Shown: positions 11,080 through 22,647 of the stretch, piece by piece
How positions within the stretch are numbered: the first letter of the stretch is position 1
How the letters are laid out: every line of letters starts with the position of its first letter
Source of the DNA: Mimachlamys varia
Taxonomy: Eukaryota > Mollusca > Bivalvia > Pectinida > Pectinidae
NCBI GenBank assembly: GCA_947623455.1
Contig: OX392536.1
Coordinates: 7,807,282-7,871,281 of the forward strand
Length of the DNA: 64,000 nt
Direction of reading: 5' to 3'
The notes under the pieces: model-generated
Databases searched by the model: none
What the model was told of the DNA's origin: nothing
Seen by the model: the letters and a program-made list of their open reading frames with translations, nothing else
Position numbers and translations under genes: made by a program

Positions 11080-11536
11080 TTTTGATGTAAAAATGTTTTT
11101 ATAGTATGTATTTTTTAACGTATGATTGATAAAACTATGTAAAAAATGCTTGAAATCCTTATATTTTAAGAGAAGGAATCTACTTTATATACAGCAACAT
11201 TGTCTATGTTATGTTAGTGTTCACTCCTTATTTGGGTATTTAGTCTCTAAAAAATTCAGAACCGGTTATGCAATCGTGATAGATCGGTTTACTACTTCCG
11301 ATTTCAAACAAATTATCGATTATTGATCACTAGTCTATGTTTTATGTATGTTCATGTAAAAAGGTAATATTGTACGTTTACAAAAAATAGCCATAAGAGG
11401 TAGTAACAAAATATAGGATTTACCTCCCTTGCATTATGTTGAATTAATTGAGGAAATACGCTCACGTACGGTGAAAAAAGGAAGTACATACTTAAACTTC
11501 ACACACATACATCGCTATATATAAGGCGAGTCCATG
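11080..11536. repeat. Repeat R, copy R1, unit 1
   Basis: A block of about 450 bp running from AATAGTTTTGATGTAAAA through GTGTAAAAAATGCTTGAAAT-like sequence to ATACATCGCTATATATAAGG. It lies upstream (in element sense) of Gypsy copy A. Three copies occur in unit 1. R1 and R2 belong to the A/B duplication; R3 is older and diverged. It could be part of the Gypsy element's own terminus or an independent element with a minisatellite end. Confidence 0.6.
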
Positions 11537-11575
11537 TCTAGATATTTTGTATGTCCTGGATGAGAGGGTTACTAT

Positions 11576-12610
11576 TTGACAACCTCAGACGACGATGGTC
11601 GCGGCGATATTTCCTTCCATCGTCTGTGATGACAACATATGACCTTGTGTTGACTTCCATTCTCCACTCCGTTTGTCTCTCCTGCGGTGCATTTCGTCTA
11701 TCAAGTTCAGTTTTGAGCCTTTCGTGGTGAATGTACCATAGGTGGTACTGTTACATTCACTACCAAGTGTTATTTCCCTTGTAATAATCTCATTATATGT
11801 TAGAGAAGATGTTTGAATATCCTTCAGAGACATAATGTTTTCACGTTGAACCTTGATCAGTTCCATTTCCTGCGTCAAGTTCTTTCCTATCAGTGTGGTG
11901 ACACAGTTTCTTCAGCACAAGAAAATCAGTTTTGTAGCTTGAGGCATTCTTGGGATTTACAAACTCAATTTCACACTTTCTGAGTGGGGTTACCGTAGTT
12001 CTGTTGAACATTTTGAGAATGCTCGAAGTCGGTTTTAGCTCAACCCTATCTAGAAGTAGTTCCTTCGAGATGATCCACTATCGAGTTGGAATAGTGTTTG
12101 TTTTCCTCTTATGTCAAGTGTAGCGAGTAGTTCTTGAGATGACTGGATGGTGTATACTTTCCACTGTAAGTATATACAGTTCGAAATAGTTTTCCTCGTT
12201 CCTACAGTCGTCTGTCACGTAGTTTACCTTCGGTTTTAACTTTACCGCTTGATTGATTGATTTACTGCTGTTTCAATTGTTTCTTTATTCATCACATTCT
12301 ATTTCAGTTATTTGGATAGTTATACTAACGACAGTTCTATCCAAAGGCAATCCACCACAAGACTTAAATGATTGCTGTCGTTCCCGAGGTGAAGGCCTGG
12401 GTTCTTGTTCTACAGAAATCCTCTGCTTTATCAAGCATAAGATCGTCTGCTCTCAGTGAGTATCTCGGATTCCAAAAATGATCTTGTCACGAACGAACGA
12501 GTTTGTAAGTTCACCGAAATTACACGATTTAGACGGCGTGTTGATGTCGGTCATAAACCTATCAATGGATTCTTCGCCCTTCGACTTTTAGACAAGGGTT
12601 GGCAAGCTCG
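11576..12610 (-). pseudogene. Internally deleted Ty3/Gypsy remnant, copy B, unit 1
   Basis: Second copy, 1825 bp from copy A, with the same internal deletion, so both descend from one already deleted element. The LDSG codons are kept with a synonymous Asp change. A filler of about 40 bp (11537-11575) separates the end of the copy A duplication from this copy. Diagnostic differences from A include TTACATTCAC for TTACATCCAC, CTTGTAAT for CTTGAAAT and CTTTATCAAGCATAAG for CTTTATCCTCTGC. Confidence 0.75.
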
Positions 12611-12879
12611 CTAATATTGTAACGGGAGAAAGAGAAAATATAGCGACCAGACCGAGACGAACACTGAACTACCCGGTAACTGATAACCGATCCAGTCCAG
12701 TTCCACTAATCTATAATGTAATTGTTATTTTTTCATTTAAGTATGCATAGTGCGTGGGTTTTTGTATCCGTCCTGTATTGTCAATGCAAGTGATGGTCGA
12801 TTATAATTGAAAATCGATCGGTTTGTCCTTTCTGATTCCGATTATCGATTGCAATATTATTTTCATTTTGATCCAACAT

Positions 12880-13352
12880 TTAAATGGTTTTGATGTAAAA
12901 AATGTTTTGATAGTGATATGTATTTTTTAACGTATGATTGATGAAACTGTGTAAAAATTGCTTGAAATCCTTATATTTTAAAAGAACGAATCTACTTATA
13001 TATATATCTCAACATTGTCTATGTTATGGTAGTGTTCTCTCCTTATTTGGATATTAAATCTCTAACAAATTCAGAATCGGTGATGCTATCGTCATAGATC
13101 GGTTTGCTACTTCCGATTTCAAACAAATTATCGATTATTGATCACTAGTCTATGTTTTATGTATGTTCATGTAAAAAGGTAATATTGTACGGTTACAAAA
13201 AATAGCCATAAGAGGTAGAAACAAAACATAGGATTTACCTCCCTTGCATTATGTTGAATTAATTGAGGAAATACGCTCACGTACGGTGAAAAAAGGAAGT
13301 ACATACTTAAACTTCACACACTTACATCGCTTTATATAAGGCGAGTCCATGT
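12880..13352. repeat. Repeat R, copy R2, unit 1
   Basis: Close relative of R1, next to Gypsy copy B, and directly continuous with the minisatellite at 13340-13545. Equivalents are at about 32780-33245 and 52370-52840. Confidence 0.6.
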
Positions 13353-13545
13353 AGCTGATATGTAAACAAATACACACATAACAAATGTATATCGCTGTAT
13401 AGAATGCGTTAACATGCAGCTAAGATTTAAACAAATGCACACATATATCAGTATATAAAATATTTGTACATGCAGCTGACATATAAACAAATACATCAGT
13501 ATATAAAAGGTGTGTTCACCTGTTTCTGGAAAGACAAACAAAATA
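13340..13545. repeat. Minisatellite of 50-60-bp units, unit 1
   Basis: About three degenerate repeats. Each contains CATG(T/C)AGCTGA-like, TAAACAAATGCACACAT-like and ATCGCTATAT/ATCAGTATAT-like blocks, ending in a GAAGGCGTG-like block. Units 2 (33230-33440) and 3 (52830-53030) keep the array with small length changes. Tandem cores attached to a longer body recall the organisation of bivalve pearl/Helitron-like elements, but Helitron ends were not identified. Confidence 0.6.
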
Positions 13546-14689
13546 AGCGTATGAAGATCGCTGCATCAGTTTTATTTTCATTAGGTAGCATTTGAAATAT
13601 TACAGCAGTTTACATGGTTTCCAATGAGTAATTAATGAATATCGACAGTTTCGTCTCTATTTTTATTTCGTCAAAAGCCTTAACACACGTTTATTTTGTT
13701 ATTATTCATCATCAGGAAACCTTAATAATTAAGAACTGAAAATCTAGAAAACTATTATATCTCTATGTATTGGGGAGTTCATCACTTATTACGGTATAAT
13801 TAAGGTGAATGTGTAACGTGCATGGTGTCCTAACAACCCTGGGTCCGTCCTAAGGATATACTTTGGATGCGCTGTACGTATTACACATTATAATAACGGC
13901 GCATTAGCTTGGTCAACGCCGATGAGATAATAAATTATTCTATAATGTAACAACAATATAAGTAGCAATACCTAGTTTAAATGTAAACTATGATTGGTAA
14001 TTGACAAGGAAAATATAGAATAATAACACATATACAAATTTCAATAACGCAAACTAACTTGATCTATATTTTAATTAAGGCACATGAAGAGAAAATCAAC
14101 CTGAATCAAAGCATCGTTACAAATAATAGTTGATATGTACCTTCAATGATTTAGAAGAGCCTTATCTTCGCTGCCTATGCCACATGTTGTGATAAAACGA
14201 AAGGGTATGTATGCCCTGGCCTGTAATGGTAATTTAAGAAATTTATATTTTTTCTTTAACCATCGATAAGGATTAACCTTTGGTTTTGTTTAGTTTATAA
14301 GATTATAAATCCAATGGTCACGAGGTAAATTGCGTAAACGTATGTCTGTGAGTACAGAGCAGGGATTTGGATGTCAAATCGACTGCTGCACGTAAGAAAT
14401 ATAGATGAGGAAAATAGAGGGGTTACTATGAGGAAATGAAACCTTCAATGTATTATCGTTAACCGTTCCATTTTCATTTAAGAAACTCACATCGTTCATA
14501 TATATGTAAAGAATAAAATTCATGAAATCATTTGGTTTGACAAGAAAACAAAAAAGAGTTTTTACTGAAAAGGTTCAAAATGTGTTTCAATGGGAACGCT
14601 TACTGTCCAATGGCAATAGCATCGACCAAAGGCCGAAGAATTTTGGAAAATCAATAAAGGAACTTGCAGCGGAAACACAAATACAGTTT
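13546..14689. other. Non-coding spacer, unit 1
   Basis: AT-rich sequence without recognisable genes. A short shared stretch, GAGGTAAATTGCGTAAACG, occurs here (14325) and near 9377. A minus-to-plus match to GGATTAACCTT also links the two regions, suggesting fragments of one interspersed element. Confidence 0.4.
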
Positions 14690-15110
14690 AAAATAGTTTT
14701 GATATAAAACAATGTGTTGATAGTATGTATTTTTTAACTTATGATTGAGGAAACAGTGTAAAAAATGCTTGAAATCCTTATGTTTTAAAAGAATGCATCT
14801 ACTTTATTTACAGCAACATTGTCTATATTATGTTAGTGTTCTCTCCTTATTTGGGTATTTAGTATCTTTCAAATTCAGAACCGGTTATGCAATCGATTTG
14901 CTACTTCCCATTTCCAACAAATTATTGATTATTGATCACAAGTCTATGTTTTGTGTATGTTCATGTAAAAAGGTAATATGGTACAGTTACAAAAACAATC
15001 CATGGTAGACAGTAACAAAAATTGAGATTTACCTCCCTTGTATTGTGTTGATTTAATCGAGGAATCAAACTCGCACGGTGAAAGCAGGAAGTATATACTT
15101 AAACTCCACA
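14690..15110. repeat. Repeat R, copy R3, unit 1
   Basis: Diverged third copy of R in the same orientation as R1 and R2, preceded by AATACAGTTTAAAATAGTTTTG. It is followed by its own short minisatellite at 15110-15215. Equivalents are at about 34610-35020 and 54180-54600. Confidence 0.55.
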
Positions 15111-15215
15111 CACACACAAATACATCGCTATATAGAAGGCTTGTTCTTGTAGCTGACATGTAAACAAATGCACACATACATCGCTATATATGAGGCGTGT
15201 ACATATAGCTTACAT
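15110..15215. repeat. Short minisatellite after R3, unit 1
   Basis: Two units of the same 55-60-bp motif seen at 13340-13545 (AGCTGACATGTAAACAAATG and CATCGCTATAT). Equivalents are near 35030-35130 and 54605-54705. Confidence 0.5.
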
Positions 15216-16469
15216 CATTTTATCCGTGTTATCAAACGATTTCTCGGAACAGTTTACTGTTTAATCCTTTTATTTATATTTATTGAATTTATATTTGTAT
15301 GATACATTTTTTCTGAAAATCTCTTATAAATGGAACAGCCAACAGCAAGTTTCGGCCTGTCGTCTCTAACTTAATGATTATGACGTCACAATCGCAGGCG
15401 TCATAATAACCACTCCGGATTTATGGTCTCATAATACGTACGGAACTGGCAACTTTAGTTTTACGGTGGTTTACAGTGTTGCAATAACAGTTCTAATGTT
15501 AACCAATTGCCTACACTGAAAGAAAAGCGGGACACAGTGGCAGCCGTTCAATTTTTATATGTTCTTAAAGACACTCAAGGACTTGTATACAGTTGTACCA
15601 CAGCTTTGTACAGTTTTTATTTCTTGCATATTGTGTGTGATAGGTCTCGAAAATTTTATATTTACATTTTCTCTGCTACCAACTATATGCACATACCAGA
15701 AGAAATGTTTTTCATAAAAGTATGAAAGCAATGGTTAACGAGACGTAGCACGTGGTTTACTTATGACGTCATAAATCAATCATGTTCAATGACAGTCTTG
15801 TCCTGCCACTTCGAAAAAACTGGAGAACGCCCCTGCATCAAAAACTCAAATGACTTATTATTTTCATTGGCGTTAATTGTATTCAATTTCTTATTAAGAA
15901 TTGAATGTATATTTTGTTGCTTGCATCGGCTGATGAAGTCAGGTGAAGTCAACTTCGCGCAAATGAAGTGAACTGCCAAGCAGTTCATGTACCATTCGCG
16001 GAACAGCCAATAACATTCATCACTAGGCAACAGAAAAAATGAAGTCCAGAGACAAGATTTCTATTTTTTATTTTTTTTGTATGTGCTTTCATCATACGTC
16101 TTTAACTTTGCAATACGAATTGATTGAAATACCTTTCCAGTATAAAATGAATTACGATTTTTTAGAGCGGTTTGCATCGCGCAGCAGAAAAAAAATAACG
16201 CTGTCGTGATTTGGTCACAGTTGAAGCTAGTCAAATATAGATGTCGAAGTCGTATTTCGGTTAGGCCTAAGCATACTGAAAACGTCTCATTAACAGTGGA
16301 TGTAGGCACACAAAGTAGCTTGTTGACGAAAGTGTGATAAATTATATTGGTGACACGTTATCAATGGGATAAGTGATTTGACGATTCTAATATGTGACAT
16401 AAGAAACAAACATAAACGAACCTGCTTGCTTTTAATGTAGGCACATGGTACAGTTAAGCATTGACAAGG
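15216..16469. other. Spacer with CRE palindromes, unit 1
   Basis: Two perfect TGACGTCA sites (15381-15388 and 15764-15771) lie in otherwise AT-rich DNA. Overlapping open frames on both strands cover 15776-16030. A short hairpin is formed by TGAACTGCCAAGCAGTTCA near 15969. No gene is recognised. The frame near 16060-16310 changes with poly-A/T length between units, which argues against coding there. Confidence 0.4.
15776..16030 (-). CDS. Uncertain 84-codon ORF, unit 1
   Basis: Minus frame starting MPSDECYWLFREWY, open and equal in length at 35693-35947 and 55279-55533. Differences are few (Leu/Phe, His/Gln and Pro/Leu near the ends). No domain, signal peptide or splice context is recognised, and the plus strand is also open over much of it, so the frame may simply reflect composition. 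Confidence 0.15.
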   Translation of the reverse strand: MPSDECYWLFREWYMNCLAVHFICAKLTSPDFISRCKQQNIHSILNKKLNTINANENNKSFEFLMQGRSPVFSKWQDKTVIEHD

Positions 16470-16536
16470 TCACAGGTGCCTGATACATCTAGTTTTGGAC
16501 CAAAACTGAGGTTTTTAGAGCATTTTTACACTTCTG

Positions 16537-18662
16537 CCAGGGTATCGTTTCACTAAGCATCGTAACTTACGAACGTTCGTAACTTTTGCGTAAGTCAGAT
16601 TAACGAATTACTAAGCGTTTCACAAAAACTTCGTAACTTACGAACGTTCGTAAGTTACCCAAAAACCTTGCGTAACTCTACGCCATCTTCACCCCGTCGT
16701 AAGTTACGATAGAAAATGGCGTCGTATCGTCTACTAACGCTTCGATTGGGTTTTATTTTCTTTAATGTGGCTAACAATCTCAGTGAGGGAGAATCTTGTT
16801 GACAATGAAGTGGGGATATCCTGAACTAAGCATGTGGGGTACAGAAATAAAGCTCATCTCTGCAAAAGTTGGTAGGACATGACAGACATTTTTTTTGGGA
16901 TGCTTTATGTAATAGTGAAACCGGAATCCGGGTTTATTTTTCAGCAAAAAGTCCTTATTTTTTTCATTGATAATTGATTTAAATCTGTTTAAAGAAAAAC
17001 ACAACTATATGTGATATACAAGATAAGATAGCTCGTTTGCTCAAGATTGTCGACTAGAGCCATATTGTATTTATCGGGTTTGCAGAATAGAATAGAACAG
17101 TATTAATTTTGAAGTTGAATTGGATTTTTCTCATATTATCAATTAAATCCAGCACCTACATATGTATCTATTGTTGCACACTTACCTCGGGGCTGGGCAC
17201 ATTTACGTTTACGGGACGAATATTTTGTTTTTGGAAAGTACCATCTTCCATTCCCGTTGGTAGGGAAAGACGGTCAAGATATAATTATTCCTGCGTAGTT
17301 CTGTACAGTTGTGTACATTTCAAGGTTGATGTACATGGTAATCATTGATAAGAATGGTCCACTGGCGTCCACAGTTTGTTACAGCTAGTTTTGGACTTAA
17401 ACTAATGTTTTTAGAATGATTTTACCCTATTTATAGGATTGAGCTGAACCCCTCAAAATTGTAAAAATTACTCTATGTAGTCCATCAAACATGTCTGGGG
17501 GAGTAACCCTATAGTTTAGATCCAAAACTAGATGTAGCACGAATTCAGACCCCTACATATGGACTTGACCAAAGCAACAGTGCGCGATGTTAGATGTACA
17601 TTTCCAGAAGGAACAAAGGTTAAGCCGCATGTGTTAAGTTTGCACAGTTTTCAGTATGAAATAAAGCCTACATTCGTTATACAAAATTGACGATCTAGTT
17701 GACTTTCCTCCATTAAAAAACCAGCACATACAGTTTACTAGTACTTGGTATTTACCTCATACATATGAACGCACTGTACCAGTACTGTATAATAATCTTG
17801 TTCTGAAAATTTCAAATTGTCTGGCCATCAATCAGCTAGGAAAGCTTATTAACCACCGAATGTGTGTTCAGCATTCACATAAAAAAATAATTTTACACAT
17901 TTGGGGGGTTAAGACAAATCGAAAATTGATCTTGACCCCCTAAATGTGTTAAATTACTCTAAACATCCTATTTTAGGTCAAAACTAGCTGTGACAAAGTC
18001 TCAGGTCCCTGTGATTACAATAAGGGTCTCGAGGATGTCGAACTCCAAGAAGTAACATCGCTGCACTAAAAAACGACCCAGGAAACTGGCATACAATGTA
18101 ATGAAATATTTTTTATGTATACAACTTTCAAATAAACCAACTATATCTACATTAGCTTTATCGGTAGCTGATTATCGCTACATGGACAAATTAAAGAATA
18201 ACTACCAAAACAAATCTATGCTGATTTTGATATCGTATTCAACCCCCCCTCGGAGTCCCTTTCTAAGAATAATGTTGGTTTAATCAAGAGCCTACTTAAC
18301 CCTACGTAGTATTTTGCGTTCTATTTTATGGAAACGTGTGCCCAAAATTGTTTCATTTGCATTTATTGAAAAAATATCAGTCTCCACCGCAGAAACAAAT
18401 GGGTCGCCTGGGTCTCTTGGTATCCATTGTAAACAGTGTTGTCTGCTTTTACTTACACGTTAGAGAGCACTATGTAAGTTTATATTTTCAGCGGAAACGC
18501 ACATAGATGGGAACGAGGATTGCTACTTCCGTTCGTAAGTTACGAAAAAGTTACGAAGACCTTTGTGAAACGGACTTACGAAATTCGTAAGTTTTGCGTA
18601 ACTTTTTCGTAAATATTTACGAACGTTCGTAAGTTCCGAAGCTTAGTGAAACGATACCCTGG
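16537..18662. mobile_element. TIR DNA-transposon-like element T, unit 1
   Basis: The ends are CCAGGGTATCGTTTCACTAA and its exact inverse, about 2.1 kb apart. Inside each end lie clustered CGTAACTTACGAACGTTCGT motifs that are themselves palindromic, in inverted arrangement at the two ends. No transposase with recognisable motifs is seen; the longest frames are under 80 codons. It is probably non-autonomous. The superfamily is not assigned because no clear target duplication is visible. Confidence 0.7.
17891..17955. repeat. Hairpin inside element T, unit 1
   Basis: ACACATTTGGGGGGTTAAG pairs with TTGACCCCCTAAATGTGT across a short loop. It is conserved in units 2 (near 37795) and 3 (near 57372). 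It looks like the centre of a foldback MITE. Confidence 0.5.
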
Positions 18663-18785
18663 GGTTTAAAACAATTTTTGATAAAAAAAACCATAATCTT
18701 AACTCCTTGGAAGTATAAAGTATCCAGACATCGTAGTTTAGGTCCAAAAGCTACACTGAAAGTGTAACAAATTCTCGGGCTCTTA

Positions 18786-20810
18786 TGGACAAGCTAGATT
18801 GTGTCCTACAGTAGTCTAGCAATCTTAACAGTTTTGTGAACAGGTTACATCTGTCGAATAATATAATCTAACGTATGTAACTTCTTAAAGGAGAAATGAT
18901 TTCTTTTAAATTATTTTTGTATTGGACATGAAATAAAATCACAAAATCTGACTAACCTGGTAGATGATCCAATTTGCATTTCGCACAATCATTGAGGGGA
19001 CTTATGAAGAAATTAGGACCAATATATCTTGAATTAATGCTTTCGGAAATTATGTCAGTATTTTGTCAGATCAAGTATAAAGTTATCTACGATATGATAC
19101 TGGCTACGATATGATACAAGTCATTGGTATGTCAATTAGCTGTTTTACGTGTGTAGTACACCCGTACATTACTGTAAGCAACGTTAACGATACACTGTTT
19201 TAAACAAATGTATTACTTCGCCAGGAACGAAAAAACGTGTGCCCCACCCACGTCATCGGGAAATGAAGTGATCAGAGTTTACTAGTTTCATTGAGGCGGT
19301 GTGAAGTGAAAATGTAAATATTGTTGGTTAAATGATGACACATATACAAACGCAGGTAATAAATTAATAATTGTGAAACATATGAATGAAATTAAGCAAT
19401 TGTTCTATAGTAAAAATGTAAATATATGGATTGAAAATACTTTTTTTTAACTTTCTTAGTGCTATCAAACGTCATCGGTTACATCCATATTTAGCATGAA
19501 GCCCGATGAATGTAACATAGTTATTGTACATACTCATGTACATTACAATGTACTTATATTTTCGTAGTATAACATTGTGAAGGGATGTACTCGCATATTA
19601 GTATATACACGAGAGTACAAGATTAGGCCTACAACTCAATAACCGTTATGACTATAGATTTGCCAGTACGTATATGAGAAAAGCAACACAGGAAAATTCC
19701 ACTTAGCAGGACGCAGGATTACATCCCCTCGGCTGAATCACTTATGAGTCTGATTTATCTAGATTCATCTTTTTTGTACATTGCAATGATATAACTTCAT
19801 TATTTGACTGTAGCTAATGATTTCAACTGTTCGGGTATAAAATGTATAAAGCAAATTGCGTACAAATTAAACTTTAAAGTCATTTGGAAACATATATTGA
19901 GATATCTATCATACGTATACACAAGCAAACTGTTTTCATGTCAATTCAGGTCAAAATGATTAGATCAAAGAGCAATAATGTCAGTTCATGTCATGTATTG
20001 TACCTGAAACTGACCCGAAATTGATCTGAAATTCAGGTCATTTTGACATGGAAAAAGGTCATACTTCAGAGGCATGTCCTTTGAATTTGAAAAATGAGTA
20101 AGATGGTCCGCCATGAAAAACGTTGTTAGCGTCGTATTGTTTGTTGCTGCGTTGCAAAAGAACCCTAATGTATGCATGCTATATATTTTTCGACTGCTGA
20201 TGGGGGATACGAATCGTCTTTCTACATATAAACATGTATGTACGTGGTGTCAGGTTGTCGACATTTCGGAAGATAGGCCCACTGAAACAATCTTCAAATT
20301 CCGGGAATCACGGAGGGGGACACCCTCTTCATGGCAGACAGTGAGTGATACAACACTTATACTTGTAATGACGACGCTTTTTCAATGATTAATTATGTTA
20401 ATTCGATCTTACCCAATAAGTGATTTAAGTGGAAAAATAAAGCCAATTAGTTGTCGTTTCTCGTTCAAACGAGAGTTCGGCGTGGCATGCATTGTTTTTG
20501 AACCTTCATCTCACATTATATTCATACTCGTTTCGGGTTATAGTCCTATGAACCGAAACGGAACTTACTTGGTTTATTTAGTGACACTGCAGCGCAAATG
20601 TTAATATACAGTGATATATTCAGCAATAACATAGGTGCAAACAATAGATTATAACATGCCTGATGAATGAATAAAACATAAGATAAAATATTAGCTTCAA
20701 AACCCATTTTATCCACTTATTATGGATTATTGTTTACATATGACAACTTGAAAGAAATAAACAGGCCATTTTCCGACTCAAGTTAATTCTGTGTTTTTGA
20801 AAGTTTAACT
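18786..20810. other. Non-coding spacer, unit 1
   Basis: No gene recognised. It contains an imperfect inverted repeat around 19935-20055 (CAGGTCAAAATG and CAGGTCATTTTGACATG) and a consensus donor-like GTGAGT at 20341 after an open stretch. Equivalent spacers follow in units 2 and 3. Confidence 0.4.
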
Positions 20811-21302
20811 AGGTGGACGGATTGGTCGAGTGGTTAACACTCCGGCTTTCCATGCAGGCGGCCGGGGTTCGATCCCTGATATCGTCATACGCATGGAACA
20901 TTCAGTATTTTTCTCCCGCCCACACAACTCCGGTGGAGTATAAAATGGTCTGGGGTTGTTGTTGCAGTATCTGTGCTATAGCATTCAAGTGAGGTGGCAC
21001 TCTAAAAGATGCTGTTGGAAACACGGTCCCACTACAAACAGAACACAATTCATCTCCAGCACACACACATACATATACACACATATGGAGATATTAGCCA
21101 GGTGGTATAGGACAAGTAGTTAGCCTGATAAGGCAGCTCCTGCGAACTCCTAAGAATTGTAAATGATAGAATTTGTGCATTATGTGTTAATTGTATTAAT
21201 TGTATGATAATTGTATCGGTATGTACTGTAAAGCGCTTTAAAGTGGCTTATGTTAGCAAGATAGGGCACTATATCAAATGCTGTATATTATTATATTATT
21301 AT
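20811..21302 (+). mobile_element. tRNA-derived SINE, family 1, unit 1
   Basis: The head GGTGGACGGATTGGTCGAGT has an A box TGGTCGAGTGG (20823-20833) and a consensus B box GGTTCGATCCC (20866-20876). The 3' part has TAAAGCGCTTTAAAGTGG, then AGGGCACTATATCAAATGCTG, and a TATTATTATATTATTATAG tail, a layout common in invertebrate SINEs. At about 490 bp it is longer than family 2. Intact pol III boxes mean it could be transcribed. Confidence 0.85.
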
Positions 21303-22606
21303 AGAGAGACAGAGTGCTCTAGTGTGCTTGTTTTAAAGGAGTGGAGGCATGGCCAGGATAGAATCTTAAACTTGTCTGAAGATGTCGAATCTGTTTAGAA
21401 AAACAATGTTTCTGTACTCGGCTGACAAAGTAATAAATTTACTGTAACATCCTCCGTACATTCACATTAGCAGGTTGAATAGGGGGCTCCTGAGAAAGTG
21501 TAGTAGTATGCATCGTACACTTCAGATCCATGACTTTTCTTTTGGTAAAGGCCCGTATTTATTTTGATGATCTTTGCTGTCCACATATATGTTGTCTTAC
21601 AAAGCTCACACAACATTTAGTACGAAAGCACTTCCTAAAATCCGTTTCTAAACTTCTGCATGTTTATTACAAATCCAATCAAAGGAGTAATGATTTCATT
21701 TGAAATAAAGGTCAAGTTAAGATTAATTCGACTTGCATTATTTGTTAGGTCAAATTAAAGCCGTTTTCGGGTAAGAATGTGAATTTCATAAATTGACATT
21801 TTGTTCTTTCCTGTTTTTTTTTTAACCTGAACAATTTGACAGGAATGGGCATGGAATTAGTATGCCTGTGTAGCGTTTATTTAACAGTTATATAGAGGCG
21901 TCTTTATCAGTTGATGAGTGTGTTCTTGATCATTTATAGAGCAGGTTCTTGATCAATTATTTATTTGTTCGTTGATCGACAATGGAGCTGTTTCTTAATC
22001 ACTGACGGACCGCTTCTTGGATCAATTCTTGAGTAGCTCTTTGCTCAGTTAAAAGTCGTTTCTTAATCCAATTTTGATGAAATCTTTATATCCTTTATCA
22101 ATTACATCAATTACATCCTGTCGTTTATTTCAGTGATGTAATATTCTATATAAGCAGATCTCAATGATGTTATGGAATCGAAAATTAATAGCTCATGTCC
22201 CCTTTCCGTTCTGTTAAATTTTTATCTTGTTCGAGGCTTGGTTGCCTTGAATCATGCAAGAGTTAACATATTCAAAAATTCATCGGATCCCCTGGATAAT
22301 TCTTCTAAGTCAATCCGTATTTTTTTGTTTTATTTTTTCAATTTTTATGTATTTAACAAAAATAATAAAATATGATTGAACTTTGTAACGTATTTCGTGC
22401 TCTGCGGTCAATGACAATTTTGTGCATGTTAACATTTTGACTTAATAGTAACCTGATAATTCAGTATATTTTAATGTATTTGATTTTGCGCTTTCCATGT
22501 TTGCCATTGCCTGCTTAATCTGTCAAGTTTCCGAGAAATATAAAAATGACCGGTTTACCAGGACCTTAAATAGTACTACAACACTTCAGGGCAACGCTCT
22601 CAAGTC
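21303..22606. other. Unit 1/2 junction region, no gene recognised
   Basis: Tail of unit 1 and start of unit 2. It includes a unit 2-specific stretch (about 21935-22040) with repeated TTCTTGATCA-like blocks, absent in unit 1 and partly present in units 3 and 4. Confidence 0.4.
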
Positions 22607-22627
22607 TATATACACACACACACACAG
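22607..22627. repeat. TA/CA microsatellite before the candidate gene, unit 2
   Basis: A (TA)n(CA)n tract sits 20-40 bases upstream of the gene start in every unit but with different structure: interrupted CACCCACACA in units 1 and 4, pure CA in units 2 and 3, and the TATA run shortened in unit 2. Confidence 0.6.
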
Positions 22628-22647
22628 TTTACAAAAGCGGTTACAAG

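Larger units (their letters stand above)
16470..18785. mobile_element. Nested element complex: outer MITE M split by TIR element T, unit 1
   Basis: The outer arms are CATCTAGTTTTGGACC (near 16486) on the left and the inverse-like TTTAGGTCCAAAAGCTA (near 18735) on the right. Between them sits element T (16537-18662). T itself contains a complete small M-like copy (about 17365-17560, CAGCTAGTTTTGGAC to GATCCAAAACTAGATG) and one end of another (about 17880-18015). This gives insertion order M, then T, then smaller M copies. Equivalent complexes are at about 36386-38705 and 55945-58280. Confidence 0.65.
1..21412 (+). repeat. Tandem macro-repeat, unit 1 (about 21.4 kb)
   Basis: The first bases of the window reappear at 21413 and 41354 in the same orientation, and homology is collinear in between. 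Anchors give the spacing: the candidate gene start codon lies at 1106, 22648, 42481 and 61028. This unit is longest because it carries two copies of the Gypsy remnant plus adjacent repeat R, 1825 bp apart, and a private 239-bp MITE. It lacks a segment of about 440 bp found in units 2 and 3. The left edge is the window edge, so the true start of the array is not seen. Confidence 0.95.

Noticed and set aside
11080..11536. R1/R2 as LTRs of the Gypsy remnant
   Set aside because: Both copies lie on the gag side and belong to a local duplication. No matching copy is found on the pol-end side, and TG...CA ends with a target duplication were not found.
13340..13545. CRISPR-like regularly spaced repeats
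   Set aside because: The units are adjacent degenerate minisatellite repeats with no unique spacers, and the genome is eukaryotic.
18474..18491. GTAAGT followed 12 bases later by TTTTCAG, resembling a tiny intron
   Set aside because: An 18-base intron is too short for animal splicing; chance match in AT-rich DNA within element T.
20811..20890. Possible tRNA gene with good A and B boxes
   Set aside because: The sequence continues into a SINE body with a TATTATT tail and a similar copy exists at 40754. The cloverleaf stems do not pair well by eye, so it is a SINE head.
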